Shown here piece by piece: positions 7,955-21,226 of a stretch of DNA of 64,000 nt (position 1 is the first letter of the stretch; each line of letters starts with the position of its first letter). The DNA lies in assembly GCF_019704555.1 (NCBI RefSeq), contig NZ_AP024745.1, forward strand, positions 690,501 to 754,500. The letters run 5' to 3'. A program made the translations under genes and the position numbers. The stretch comes from Actinoplanes sp. L3-i22. Its GTDB lineage: Bacteria; Actinomycetota; Actinomycetes; Mycobacteriales; Micromonosporaceae. The notes under the pieces were generated by a model that saw only the letters and a list, made by a program, of their open reading frames with translations, made no database searches and was not told the DNA's origin.

Positions 7955-8779
7955 ATGACCGAGACCATCCGGCTACGACTCGACGTCTCCTACGACGGCG
8001 CCGACTTCTCCGGCTGGGCGGCCCAGCCGGGACGTCGTACCGTCGCGGGGGTTTTGACCGAAGCCCTTCATCGTCTTTTGGGCGCCGGCGGCGAGCAGTG
8101 GCCGCTCGGACTGACCGTGGCCGGGCGGACCGACGCCGGGGTGCACGCCTCGGGTCAGGTGTGTCACATCGAGCTGCCGGCCGAGCGCTACGCGGAGCTG
8201 GCCGGGTCGCTGGTGCGCCGGCTGGGCGGGCTGATGCCGCCGGACGCGCGGGTCAAGGGCGTGGTGCCGGTGCCGGACACGTTCGACGCGCGGTTCTCGG
8301 CGACGTTCCGCCGCTACGAGTACCGGGTCTGTGACGACGGCTGGGGGCCGGAGCCGCTGCGGCGTTACGACACCCTGGGCTGGCCGCGCCCGCTCGACCT
8401 GGACCGGCTGAACGCGGCCGCCGCCGGGCTGCTCGGCGAGCACGACTTCGCCGCGTTCTGCAAGCGCAAGGAGCACGCCACCACGATCCGCGCGATCAAC
8501 CGGCTGGACTGGCGCCGCGAGGCGGACCGGACGCTGGTGGCGACCGTGCAGGCCGACGCGTTCTGCCAGGCGATGGTCCGCAGCCTGGTCGGCGCGATGC
8601 TCGCGGTCGGCGAGGGCCGCCGGGAGCCGGACTGGCCGGCGAAGCTGCTCACCCTGCGGGAACGGTCCAGCGAGGTGACCGTGGCCGCGGCGAACGGGCT
8701 GACCCTGGTCGAGGTCGGCTACCCGGACCAGGCCGAGTACGCCGCCCGCGCGGACGCCACCCGCCGCCTGCGCGCCTAG
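7955..8779 (+). CDS. truA: tRNA pseudouridine(38-40) synthase TruA
   Basis: 274 aa. Isomerises uridines 38-40 of the tRNA anticodon arm. The N-terminal LRLDVSYDGADFSGWAAQPG and the catalytic aspartate in GRTDAGVHASGQ (Asp60) are clear; the second half has FCKRKEH and FCQAMVRSLVGAMLAVGEG. The frequent placement after rplQ matches. ATG at 7955 with GAGGAGCG upstream. It converges on the next, minus-strand gene with only 8 bp between the stops. Confidence 0.96.
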   Translation: MTETIRLRLDVSYDGADFSGWAAQPGRRTVAGVLTEALHRLLGAGGEQWPLGLTVAGRTDAGVHASGQVCHIELPAERYAELAGSLVRRLGGLMPPDARVKGVVPVPDTFDARFSATFRRYEYRVCDDGWGPEPLRRYDTLGWPRPLDLDRLNAAAAGLLGEHDFAAFCKRKEHATTIRAINRLDWRREADRTLVATVQADAFCQAMVRSLVGAMLAVGEGRREPDWPAKLLTLRERSSEVTVAAANGLTLVEVGYPDQAEYAARADATRRLRA

Positions 8780-8787
8780 GACCGGCC

Positions 8788-9399
8788 CTAGGAACGCCGG
8801 TCCAGGACCTGCTCGGTCAGGTACGTGTCGAGCAGCCGCTCGGTCAGCGCCGGCAACCCGGGATCGCCGCTCGCGACCGGCTCCCCGCCCGGGCCGGTGA
8901 TCAGGCAGTAGACCAGGTAGTGGCCGTGCGCGCGCCAGCCGATCGGGGTGCCCGGCGCGGTCGGCTCGCCGGTGATCCCGGTGAAGCTGCCGTCGTCCGC
9001 CTCGACCAGCCGGCCGACCTGCTCGCCGACCGCCGCGGCGCTCTGCGAGTCGGCCAGGTTGAGGACGCCGGCGGTCAGCTCGTAGCCGCTCTCCGGGGTG
9101 GTCATCGCGGCCCGGACGGCCTGCGAACATCCGTACCCGGAAATCGCCGAGCGCAAGGCGCCGGTCACCGCAAGCGTGCAATCGGCCTGGTCGGACGTGG
9201 TGGTGATCCGGAAGCCGGCGGCGCCGGCCGGGAAGACCTCGGCGACCGTGAGCGGCCGCGGATCGGCCGCGCGCGAACTGATCGCCTGCTCGGCCTCGGC
9301 GGCCGGGTCGCTCGGCTCGTCGCTGACCACCAGGAACCCGGACACCAGGAAGATGCCGAGGACGATCAGTGCGGCCAGGCCGCGGGTGAGAAGGGTCAT
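8788..9399 (-). CDS. Membrane-anchored conserved protein, function unknown
   Basis: 203 aa from the ATG at 9399. One N-terminal membrane segment (TRGLAALIVLGIFLVSGFLVV, residues about 5-25) is followed by an extracytoplasmic domain with three cysteines. Its phrases (FRITTTSDQADCTLAV, GCSQAVRAAMTTPE, NLADSQSAAAVGEQ) recall conserved secreted proteins of Micromonosporaceae. The reading frame extends upstream to 9549, but that stretch is Arg/Pro-rich and puts the membrane segment 55 residues in, so the shorter start is preferred. No strong ribosome site is visible. Confidence 0.7.
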   Translation of the reverse strand: MTLLTRGLAALIVLGIFLVSGFLVVSDEPSDPAAEAEQAISSRAADPRPLTVAEVFPAGAAGFRITTTSDQADCTLAVTGALRSAISGYGCSQAVRAAMTTPESGYELTAGVLNLADSQSAAAVGEQVGRLVEADDGSFTGITGEPTAPGTPIGWRAHGHYLVYCLITGPGGEPVASGDPGLPALTERLLDTYLTEQVLDRRS

Positions 9400-9637
9400 G
9401 ATCGGGTACGGATCACGCCGCACGTGCCGCTGTGGACGAACCCGGACCGGGTGCCGATGCTGGCCGGAGGATCGCGGAAGCTGCCGGACCAGGAATGCCG
9501 GGGCGGCGCGGTGCGCGGAGCGCGTCGGGAGGGCGAACCGCATGGGCACAAGTTAGGAGCGCACGTCGGTCAATGAACGCACAGCCTGTCCGGCACCCCG
9601 AGGTTCCCGCCGCGTTGTGACGCGGGAAACTGACAGG

Positions 9638-10258
9638 GTGACCGCCGAGCATTACTTCAGCACCGACCCGGACGCCCCGATGCGCCGCAACGAGATCGAG
9701 TTCAGCGTGGCCGGCCGGGACTACCGGCTCGCCGTCGCCGCCGGGGTGTTCTCCGCCGGGCGGCTGGACCCCGGGACCGCGGTGCTGCTGCGCAAAGCGG
9801 CGCTGCCCGGCCCGGCCACCACCGGCGCGCTGCTCGACATCGGCTGCGGGTACGGGCCGATCACCTGCGTGCTGGCCACCGAGGCGCCCGCGACGACCGT
9901 CTACGCGATCGACGTGAACTCCCGCGCCCGCGACCTGACCAGCGAGAACGCCGCCACACTGAAGCTCGCCGGGCGGGTCCGGGTGAGCGCGCCGGACGAC
10001 GTCCCCACCGGGGTGGAGTTCGCGCAGATCTGGAGCAACCCGCCCACCCACGTCGGCAAGGCCGAGCTGCGCGCGCTGATGGCGCGCTGGCTGCCCCGGC
10101 TCGCCCCGGACGGGGTCGCCTGGCTGGTGATCAACCGGAACCTCGGGGGTGACTCGCTGCACACCTGGCTGGTCGAGAAGGGCTGGCGGGTGGAGCGAAT
10201 CGCCAGCCAGAAGGGCTTCCGGGTGTTGCGGGTGACGGCAAAACCGGCTGCCATCTGA
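9638..10258 (+). CDS. RsmC-like class I methyltransferase (small-domain MTS family)
   Basis: 206 aa from GTG 9638. The SAM-binding motif I is LLDIGCGYGPI, the acidic motif II end is YAIDVN, and the catalytic motif IV is SNPPTH, which matches the NPPFH type of 16S rRNA guanine-N2 methyltransferases RsmC/RsmD. Only the catalytic half is present; E. coli RsmC is about 340 aa with an extra N-terminal domain. A GTG at 9617 would add seven residues. VTAEHYFSTDP is the usual family start, hence the choice. Substrate not determined. Confidence 0.85.
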   Translation: MTAEHYFSTDPDAPMRRNEIEFSVAGRDYRLAVAAGVFSAGRLDPGTAVLLRKAALPGPATTGALLDIGCGYGPITCVLATEAPATTVYAIDVNSRARDLTSENAATLKLAGRVRVSAPDDVPTGVEFAQIWSNPPTHVGKAELRALMARWLPRLAPDGVAWLVINRNLGGDSLHTWLVEKGWRVERIASQKGFRVLRVTAKPAAI

Positions 10259-10275
10259 CCTCGAAACCGGGCAGG

Positions 10276-11931
10276 ATGCCGGGCATGGGTTATGTGGATG
10301 TCTCCGGCGTCGGTTTCGTGCTGCCGGACGGTCGTGAGCTGTTCACCGACGTGTCGTTCCGGGTCGGCGAGGGGGCCAAGGTCGCGCTGGTCGGTCCGAA
10401 CGGGGCGGGCAAGACCACGCTGCTGCGGACCGTGGCCGGTGACCTCCCGACCCAGAGCGGGACAGTCGCGCGGTCCGGCGGGCTCGGCGTGATGCGCCAG
10501 TTCATCGGCATGATCGGCGACGACCGGACGCTGGAGGACATGGCGTTGTCCCTGGTCGCGCCGCCGCTGCGGGAGGCCGGTGCTCGACTTGCCAAGGCCA
10601 CCGAGGGGCTGGACGAGACCGAGAAGAGTCAGATCGCGTACGCGAACGCCCTCGCCCACTGGGGTGAGGTCGGCGGGTACGACGCCGAGGTGCTCTTCGA
10701 CACCGTCGCCGTCTCCATCCTGGGCAAGCCGTGGGACGAGGCGCGCAGCCGGATCGTGCGGACCCTCTCCGGCGGCGAGCAGAAGCGGTTCGCCCTCGAC
10801 CTGCTGCTCCGTGGCGGTGACGAGGTGCTGCTGCTCGACGAGCCGGACAACTTCCTCGACGTGCCCGCCAAACGCTGGCTGGAGCAGCGGATCCGCGAGT
10901 CGAACAAGGCGATCCTCTACATCTCGCACGACCGGGAGCTGCTGGCCCAGACCGCCGACCGGGTGGTCGCGGTCGAGGGCGGCGGCGCGTGGACCCATCC
11001 CGGCGGGTTCGCCTCCTGGCACGAGGCCCGCTCCAACCGGCACGAGCGGATGGAGGAGCTGCGCCGGCGCTGGGACGAGGAGCACGAGAAGCTTCGCGAG
11101 CTGGTCTTCACGCTGAAGAATAAGGCGATGTTCAACGACGGCCTGGCCTCGCGTTACCAGGCCGCGCAGACCCGGCTGCGCAAGTTCGAGGAGGCCGGCA
11201 AGCCGCCGCTGCCGCCCAAGGAGCAGTCGGTCCGGATGAATCTGCGCGGCGGCCGCACCGGCAAGCGTTCGGTGATCTGCGAGCAGCTCGAGCTGGAGAA
11301 CCTGACGTTCCCGTTCGACCTGGAGATCTGGTACGGCGACCGGGTCGCCGTGCTGGGCGCGAACGGCACCGGCAAGTCGCACTTCCTGCGCCTGCTCGCG
11401 GCCGGCGGCAGCGAACCCGACCTGGAGCACCAGCCGGTCGACGGGGCGCCGCTCGCGCACGTGAAGCACAACGGGGTCGCCCGGCTCGGTGCCCGGGTCC
11501 GGCCCGGCCACTTCTCGCAGACCCACGACCGGCCCGAGCTGGTGGAGAAGACCCTGGTCGAGATCCTCTGGCGGGGTGACGAACATCGCTCCGGGATGGA
11601 CCGGGCCGGCTCGATGAAGCACCTGAGCCGCTACGAGCTGTCCACCCAGGGCGATCAGCGTTTCGGGACGCTCTCCGGTGGGCAGCAGGCGCGGTTCCTG
11701 GTGCTGTTGCTGGAGCTCTCCGGGGCGACGTTGCTGCTGCTCGACGAGCCGACCGACAACCTGGACCTGGCCTCGGCGGAGGCGTTGGAGGAGGGGCTGA
11801 AGGCGTTCGACGGCACCGTGATCGCGGTCACCCACGACCGCTGGTTCACCCGTTCCTTCGACCGTTTCGTCCTGTTCCGCAGCGACAACGAAGTTGTCGA
11901 GGTCCCCGAACCGGTCTGGGACGTCCGCTAG
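10276..11931 (+). CDS. ABC-F family ATPase
   Basis: 551 aa, with two ABC domains and no membrane segments. NBD1: Walker A GPNGAGKTT, signature LSGGEQKR, Walker B LLLDEPDNFLD. NBD2: Walker A GANGTGKSH, signature LSGGQQAR, Walker B LLLLDEPTDNLD. The charged linker between them (about 255-310) has the helical character of the ABC-F P-site tRNA-interaction motif. ABC-F proteins act on the ribosome: translational control, rescue of stalled complexes or antibiotic resistance. The subclass cannot be set from motifs alone. An ATG at 10285 (MGYVDVSG) is an equally good start. Confidence 0.92.
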   Translation: MPGMGYVDVSGVGFVLPDGRELFTDVSFRVGEGAKVALVGPNGAGKTTLLRTVAGDLPTQSGTVARSGGLGVMRQFIGMIGDDRTLEDMALSLVAPPLREAGARLAKATEGLDETEKSQIAYANALAHWGEVGGYDAEVLFDTVAVSILGKPWDEARSRIVRTLSGGEQKRFALDLLLRGGDEVLLLDEPDNFLDVPAKRWLEQRIRESNKAILYISHDRELLAQTADRVVAVEGGGAWTHPGGFASWHEARSNRHERMEELRRRWDEEHEKLRELVFTLKNKAMFNDGLASRYQAAQTRLRKFEEAGKPPLPPKEQSVRMNLRGGRTGKRSVICEQLELENLTFPFDLEIWYGDRVAVLGANGTGKSHFLRLLAAGGSEPDLEHQPVDGAPLAHVKHNGVARLGARVRPGHFSQTHDRPELVEKTLVEILWRGDEHRSGMDRAGSMKHLSRYELSTQGDQRFGTLSGGQQARFLVLLLELSGATLLLLDEPTDNLDLASAEALEEGLKAFDGTVIAVTHDRWFTRSFDRFVLFRSDNEVVEVPEPVWDVR

Positions 11932-11952
11932 CTTTTATCGTCACGGACTGGT

Positions 11953-11958
11953 TAGAGT
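11953..11958 (+). promoter_or_regulatory. Probable -10 element of the thiamine operon
   Basis: TAGAGT in the context GGTTAGAGTCCGG, about 14 nt before the riboswitch begins. It shares an 11-base core with the secY promoter. No good -35 hexamer is visible at 17-18 bp. Confidence 0.4.
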
Positions 11959-11971
11959 CCGGTTACAAGAA

Positions 11972-12060
11972 ACCCCACGGGAGTCCGAGCATCGGGCTGA
12001 GAGGGGGGCTGACGCTGCCCCCGACCGTAGAACCTGATCCGGGTAATGCCGGCGCAGGGA
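11972..12060 (+). promoter_or_regulatory. TPP riboswitch (THI element)
   Basis: Contains the conserved CTGAGA (11997-12002) after a GGG strand, a variable GC-rich P3 stem-loop, and the ACCTGATCCGGGTAATGCCGGCG helix-junction sequence (about 12031-12054). It runs straight into a GGGAGGA ribosome site 6-13 nt before the first gene. Binding of thiamine pyrophosphate is expected to hide the ribosome site or end transcription, lowering the whole thi operon when thiamine is plentiful. Confidence 0.95.
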
Positions 12061-12070
12061 GGAGTGCGTC

Positions 12071-12681
12071 ATGGACGCTGTTTCGTTTCCCAGGTTGCAC
12101 GTCATCACCGATGACCTCGACGTCGTCCGCGGCGTCGCGCGACCGGGCGTGGCGATTCAGATCAGGGTCAAGACCAACGACAATTCGGCGTACGCGTTGA
12201 CCGTCGCGGCCGTGGCGATCTGCCGGGCAGCCGGAGCGATGTGCCTGGTCAACGACCGTCTCGGGGTCGCGCTCGCGGCCGGTGCGGACGGCGTGCACGT
12301 CGGCGCCGAGGACCTGCCGGTCGCGGCCGTGCGACGGGTGGCCGGGCCGGATCTGGTGGTCGGCGCGACCTGCCGGACTCCGGAGCAGGCCCGGGCCGCG
12401 GTCGCCGACGGCGCGACCTACCTCGGGGTCGGTCCGGCCTTCGAGACGTCCACGAAGGACGGCCTGCCACCACCACTCGGGGTCGACCGGATCGGGGTCG
12501 TCGCGGCCGCCGTCCCGGGGACCCCGGTGCTGGCCATCGGCGGGATCACGGTCGAGCGGGCGGCCCGGTTCGCCGGCCGGGTGCACGGGATCGCGGCGGT
12601 CTCCGCGTTCGCGACCGATCCGGCGGGCGCGGCCGCGGCGTTTCTGAAGATCTGGGGAGCGGCCTCCCCGGCGGTCGCGGC

Positions 12682-12685
<4 letters not shown>
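12071..12685 (+). CDS. thiE: Thiamine-phosphate synthase ThiE
   Basis: 204 aa. Joins HMP-PP and the thiazole phosphate to give thiamine phosphate. TIM-barrel motifs are intact: IQIRVK, LVNDRLGVALAAGADGVHVG, GATCRTPEQA, YLGVGPAFETSTKDG and LAIGGI. It is the first gene after the TPP riboswitch. The stop overlaps the ATG of thiO (ATGA), so translation is coupled. A second, more divergent ThiE-like gene lies four genes downstream. Confidence 0.93.
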
Positions 12686-17626
<4,941 letters not shown>

Positions 17627-17641
17627 TTCTGGGTCTTGTGC

Positions 17642-20600
17642 CTAGTCTTTCGGGTCTTTCGTCGGGTCTTTCGTCGGGTCTTTTGTCGGCAGGAAATCGA
17701 AGACCGGGTCGCGTGAGGCGGTGCGCTTTGCCACGCGCTCCTTGCGGGCCCGGTCCGCTGCGGCCTGGTCCTCCTCGGCCTTGCGGGCGATCGCCTGCTC
17801 CAAGACCCGGTTGCGCTCGGCCAGCTCTTCGGCGGCGGTGCGTTGTGCGGTCACGTCTGCGGTTGCTTTCTGCTCGGCGAAGGTCATCGTGGCTTTTCGC
17901 TCGGCCAGTTTCTCGGCGGTCTGCACTTCGGTGGCCTGCTGTTCGGCGGCGAGCTCTTCGATGGCTTGCCGCCGGGCGGCCAGGTCGGCGGCGGTCAGCT
18001 CGGGGGTGGTCGGCTCGGGGACGGTCAGCTCGGGGGTGGTCGGCTCGGGGATGGTCGGCTCTTTGGCGGCCTCGCCATCAGCCGTGGCAGCCCTCCGGCC
18101 GGCGGCGATCTTGCCGGCCTCGGTGGCCGCGCGGGCCGCAGCCGTCTCCCGGCCCGGGATGACCTTGCCGGCCTGCGCGGTCTTGCCGGCCTGCGCGGTC
18201 TTGCCGGGCTGGGCGTTCTTGTTGGGCTGGGCGGTCTTGCTGGCGGTTGCTTTTTTGGCGGGCCTGCGTGCGGCGGGAGTGGCCTGCGGCTCCGCTTTCG
18301 TGTCCAACTTTGCGGCGGCCTTGGGCGCCGGGTTTGCTTCGGGCGCCGGGCTCGCCTTGGGCGCCGGGCTCGCCTTGGGGGCCGGGCCCGCCTTCGGCGT
18401 CGGGCTTGCCTGAGGCGTTGGGCCTGTTTGGGGCGTTGGGCTTGTTTGGGGCGCTGGGCTTGCCTCGGCCTTCGCTGACGCTTCGGCCTCGACGGCGGCG
18501 GGCGCGGGCTTGCGGACGCGGGGCTTGCGGCGGGCGGTCGGCTTCGGTGGTCCAGCGGGGCTTTCCGCCGCCGGCTCCTCCTTCGGTACGGCCATTGCCG
18601 CGCCGACCTCTGCCGGGGCCGGGGTCTCCGGCGCTTTCTCGGCGAGGGCTTCGGGCTGCGGGTCTGTCTTCCGGACACGTTTGCGCGAACGCCGGGCCGG
18701 CTCATCACGGGTCGTAGCAGCGGCTTCAACCACTGCGCTCTCCGCCTTTTCCGACTTCTCCGCTTTTTCAGCTTTTTCAGCTTTTTCTGCGGCGGGCCTG
18801 TCCTGCTCGTTCTTCGGCGTCGCTGTCGATCCCCCGGCTTCGGCGATGACCTCAGGAGCTGCCGCCTCGGTCGTTGCCGCCACGAACCGAACCACCGGTG
18901 CCGCTACCCGGCGCACGAGAGCCTTCGTCTGGATCACCTGGATCGCGGATGTCTCCGCCCGAGTTGTGGGCGTTTCCCCCGGGTCCGTCGGCGCTTCGGT
19001 CTGGGCCGTCTCGTTTGCGGGGATTTCTTCCCGGGGCGCAGGCGGATTGGACTCCGGCTCGTCGTCCGCCGCGAGTTCGCCTTCGACCTCGGGAGCCGAC
19101 GCGGTGCCTGCCGGCTGCTCGTTTTCGCTCTCGGGCTTGTCGCGTCGATCAGTTTCGGCAGGTAGGTCAGCTACCGCTTCAGGCGTTCCAGCCTGCTCCG
19201 GCGTCGGTTCCCCTACCTGCTCGGGCTTGGCCTGCTCGTCGGGCTTATCCGGCTCGGCCTGCGCGGCGGGCTGCTCGGGCTCGGCCTGCGCGGCGGGCTG
19301 CTCGGGCTCGGCCTGCGCGGCGGGCTGCTCGGGCTCGGCCTGCGCGGCGGGCTGCTCGGGCTCGACATGCTCGGACTCGGTTTGTTTGGCGGGCCGCTCG
19401 GGCTCGACGTGCTCGGGCTCGGTTTGTTTGGCGGGCCGCGCGGACTCGGTCTGTGCGGTGGCCTGCTCGGGCTCGGTTTGTGTGGTGGGCGGCTTCGAGT
19501 CGGTTTGGCTGTGGGGTTCGGTTGAGTCGGCTTGTTCCGCGGGCTGTTTGGCGGCGGCTACCGAGGCGATGCCGAGGGCTGCCGACTTCTGGGCGCGGCG
19601 GGCGGCCGGGTGGGGCATACCGGCGAGCGGCGGCTTTGCGGTGGCGGGTCGGGCCGGGACGATCCGGTACCGGTAGAGGACCCCGTCATCCCGGACCACG
19701 AAATCATCGGCACCGTCGGGGCGGGTCCAGGTAAGGATCATCTGCCCGTACTTCTCGGCCAGCTTCACCAGCGCCGGCACCGACGCCACGGTGACCACCG
19801 CCTCGCCCTGCTTACTGGTCATCGGCTCGACCGGCACCAGCAGATGCCCATACCGCCGCTGAATCTGCGCCCGGCTCGCCAAAGGGACATGTCGAAGCGC
19901 CGCCAACCCGATCCCGATCGCCCCGGCCACGGCGATCAAAAGCAGCCAGACTGCATACCGTCGAGCTTCGCCGGCGGTCATCAGATCTCGTCCGAGCACG
20001 CTGATCTGCCGGGGATAGACCCCTCCGCCGGTTGTCGACCCCGACTGGTCGACAACCAGGCTTGCCGCATTGCTGGTGAGGTTCAACTGCAGTGAGTCGA
20101 GCGCGAGTCCCAGCTGGGGTTCGAAGGACGTGCCGTCACCATGCTGAACGTGTGCGGTGACCGAGATGGTGATCGCGCCGAGATCGGCGCCGATCGCCTT
20201 GCCCGCTTCAGTAGCCCGTTCTTGTAGCCCATCCAGGTCAAGCGTGACCGTGCCGGTGTATCGATCGGCGGTGAACTGCCGGGGCTGGGACAGCTGGATA
20301 GTGGAGTGCCAGCCTCCCTGTGCGACCAGCCGTGCGCCTACGTCGATTCGACCGGGTTTCCCCCGGTACTGCATCTGTAAGTCGACGAACTTGGCGAGCT
20401 GCCGATAGATGGGATCGGGGGAGTAGGCGACTGTGCCGTCATAGGCCGCGGAAGGCGTCACCTTCGCGGAGTAGGAGAAGGTCATCGACTCGGCGGCCTC
20501 GGAAGTGCTGACTGCGACCTGCGTGGCCGGTTTCAGCCAGCCGAGGACGCCCAGCAGGAGGCCGGCCAGCGCGAACAGTGCGGTGACAACGGCAACGATG

Positions 20601-21133
20601 CGGAAGACGGGGTGCAGTCGGCCGATGGCTTTGACGACGACTGCGGCAGCCGACCAGGTACCGCCTCCACCTGCCATGCCCGTCGTCCTCTTCTTGCGAT
20701 GCCCGCGCGCAAGTTGCCTGCGGGTTTTGGCCGTGGCAGCGCCACCGACGAATAGGAATCCGAGCATGCCCAGCGCTGTCGGGCTGAGAAGCGGTCGTAA
20801 CCAGATTCCGCCGTGGGGAACGTGGAGGACCGGGCGACCGATGAGTTCGTCCGCAGTGGGATGGGTGATGTCGATCGACTGATTGTTGTCGCCTTTGAAG
20901 GTATAACCGCCGACACCGTCGCCGCCGATGATCCGGTGCAGGACCTCCGCGCTCTCAGGGCCATGGTATGCGGCTATGTCGCCGACGGAATAGAAATCGG
21001 GTTTGGCAAGGATGACGAGGTCGCCCGCGTAGTAGACGGGGTTCATGCTGATGCCGTGCGTCACTACGTAAGAAATGCGATGGGTGCCGACCGCCCACAC
21101 GCCAAAGGCCGCCATCGCGAGGATGGCGGCCAA
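17642..21133 (-). CDS. SipW/archaeal-type signal peptidase with DUF5305-like domain and giant low-complexity tail
   Basis: 1163 aa from TTG 21133. Residues 1-110 resemble S26B signal peptidases: signal anchor, HGISMNP with catalytic Ser29, DLVI, VGDIAAYH, LHRI with His66 in place of the bacterial lysine, and FKGDNN (Asp82). Membrane segments lie near 115-133, 178-200 and 393-412. The extracytoplasmic part between the last two (about 205-390) resembles DUF5305. Residues 500-1163 are Pro/Ala/Glu/Lys-rich with repeats (PAAQAEPEQ, EKAEKAEK, SPAPKA), then a coiled-coil-like stretch and a DPTKDPTKDPKD end. The likely substrate gene lies just upstream. A better ribosome site points to a non-standard ATC start at 21160. 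Confidence 0.82.
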   Translation of the reverse strand: MAAILAMAAFGVWAVGTHRISYVVTHGISMNPVYYAGDLVILAKPDFYSVGDIAAYHGPESAEVLHRIIGGDGVGGYTFKGDNNQSIDITHPTADELIGRPVLHVPHGGIWLRPLLSPTALGMLGFLFVGGAATAKTRRQLARGHRKKRTTGMAGGGGTWSAAAVVVKAIGRLHPVFRIVAVVTALFALAGLLLGVLGWLKPATQVAVSTSEAAESMTFSYSAKVTPSAAYDGTVAYSPDPIYRQLAKFVDLQMQYRGKPGRIDVGARLVAQGGWHSTIQLSQPRQFTADRYTGTVTLDLDGLQERATEAGKAIGADLGAITISVTAHVQHGDGTSFEPQLGLALDSLQLNLTSNAASLVVDQSGSTTGGGVYPRQISVLGRDLMTAGEARRYAVWLLLIAVAGAIGIGLAALRHVPLASRAQIQRRYGHLLVPVEPMTSKQGEAVVTVASVPALVKLAEKYGQMILTWTRPDGADDFVVRDDGVLYRYRIVPARPATAKPPLAGMPHPAARRAQKSAALGIASVAAAKQPAEQADSTEPHSQTDSKPPTTQTEPEQATAQTESARPAKQTEPEHVEPERPAKQTESEHVEPEQPAAQAEPEQPAAQAEPEQPAAQAEPEQPAAQAEPDKPDEQAKPEQVGEPTPEQAGTPEAVADLPAETDRRDKPESENEQPAGTASAPEVEGELAADDEPESNPPAPREEIPANETAQTEAPTDPGETPTTRAETSAIQVIQTKALVRRVAAPVVRFVAATTEAAAPEVIAEAGGSTATPKNEQDRPAAEKAEKAEKAEKSEKAESAVVEAAATTRDEPARRSRKRVRKTDPQPEALAEKAPETPAPAEVGAAMAVPKEEPAAESPAGPPKPTARRKPRVRKPAPAAVEAEASAKAEASPAPQTSPTPQTGPTPQASPTPKAGPAPKASPAPKASPAPEANPAPKAAAKLDTKAEPQATPAARRPAKKATASKTAQPNKNAQPGKTAQAGKTAQAGKVIPGRETAAARAATEAGKIAAGRRAATADGEAAKEPTIPEPTTPELTVPEPTTPELTAADLAARRQAIEELAAEQQATEVQTAEKLAERKATMTFAEQKATADVTAQRTAAEELAERNRVLEQAIARKAEEDQAAADRARKERVAKRTASRDPVFDFLPTKDPTKDPTKDPKD
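19253..19360 (-). repeat. Four perfect 27-bp tandem repeats in the peptidase tail
   Basis: Four identical 27-bp units: 19253-19279, 19280-19306, 19307-19333 and 19334-19360. They encode repeated PAAQAEPEQ on the minus strand. The zero divergence implies recent expansion or homogenisation, and copy number probably varies between strains. Degenerate related units continue to about 19480. Confidence 0.92.
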
Positions 21134-21175
21134 GGCGATACGTCGGACTGACTTGGGGATGGTGCCTCCGTCTAC

Positions 21176-21187
21176 GACCCTAGGGTC
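21176..21187. other. 12-bp perfect palindrome between substrate and peptidase genes
   Basis: GACCCTAGGGTC, followed 10 bp later by GGCGG-TAT-CCGCC (21198-21210). Both lie in the short gap between the exported-protein gene and the signal-peptidase gene. They could be an operator or short hairpins that set the ratio of the two products. Confidence 0.3.
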
Positions 21188-21226
21188 ACTGTAGGGAGGC
21201 GGTATCCGCCATATGTCGGTTTCGTG

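Noticed and set aside
9901..11835. 644-codon minus-strand open frame
   Set aside because: Antisense to the RsmC-like and ABC-F genes; only high GC keeps it open. No ribosome site or family motif.
18510..19676. Ser/Cys/Gly-rich plus-strand frame opposite the peptidase tail
   Set aside because: Reverse reading of a repetitive Ala/Glu/Pro tail; no start context.
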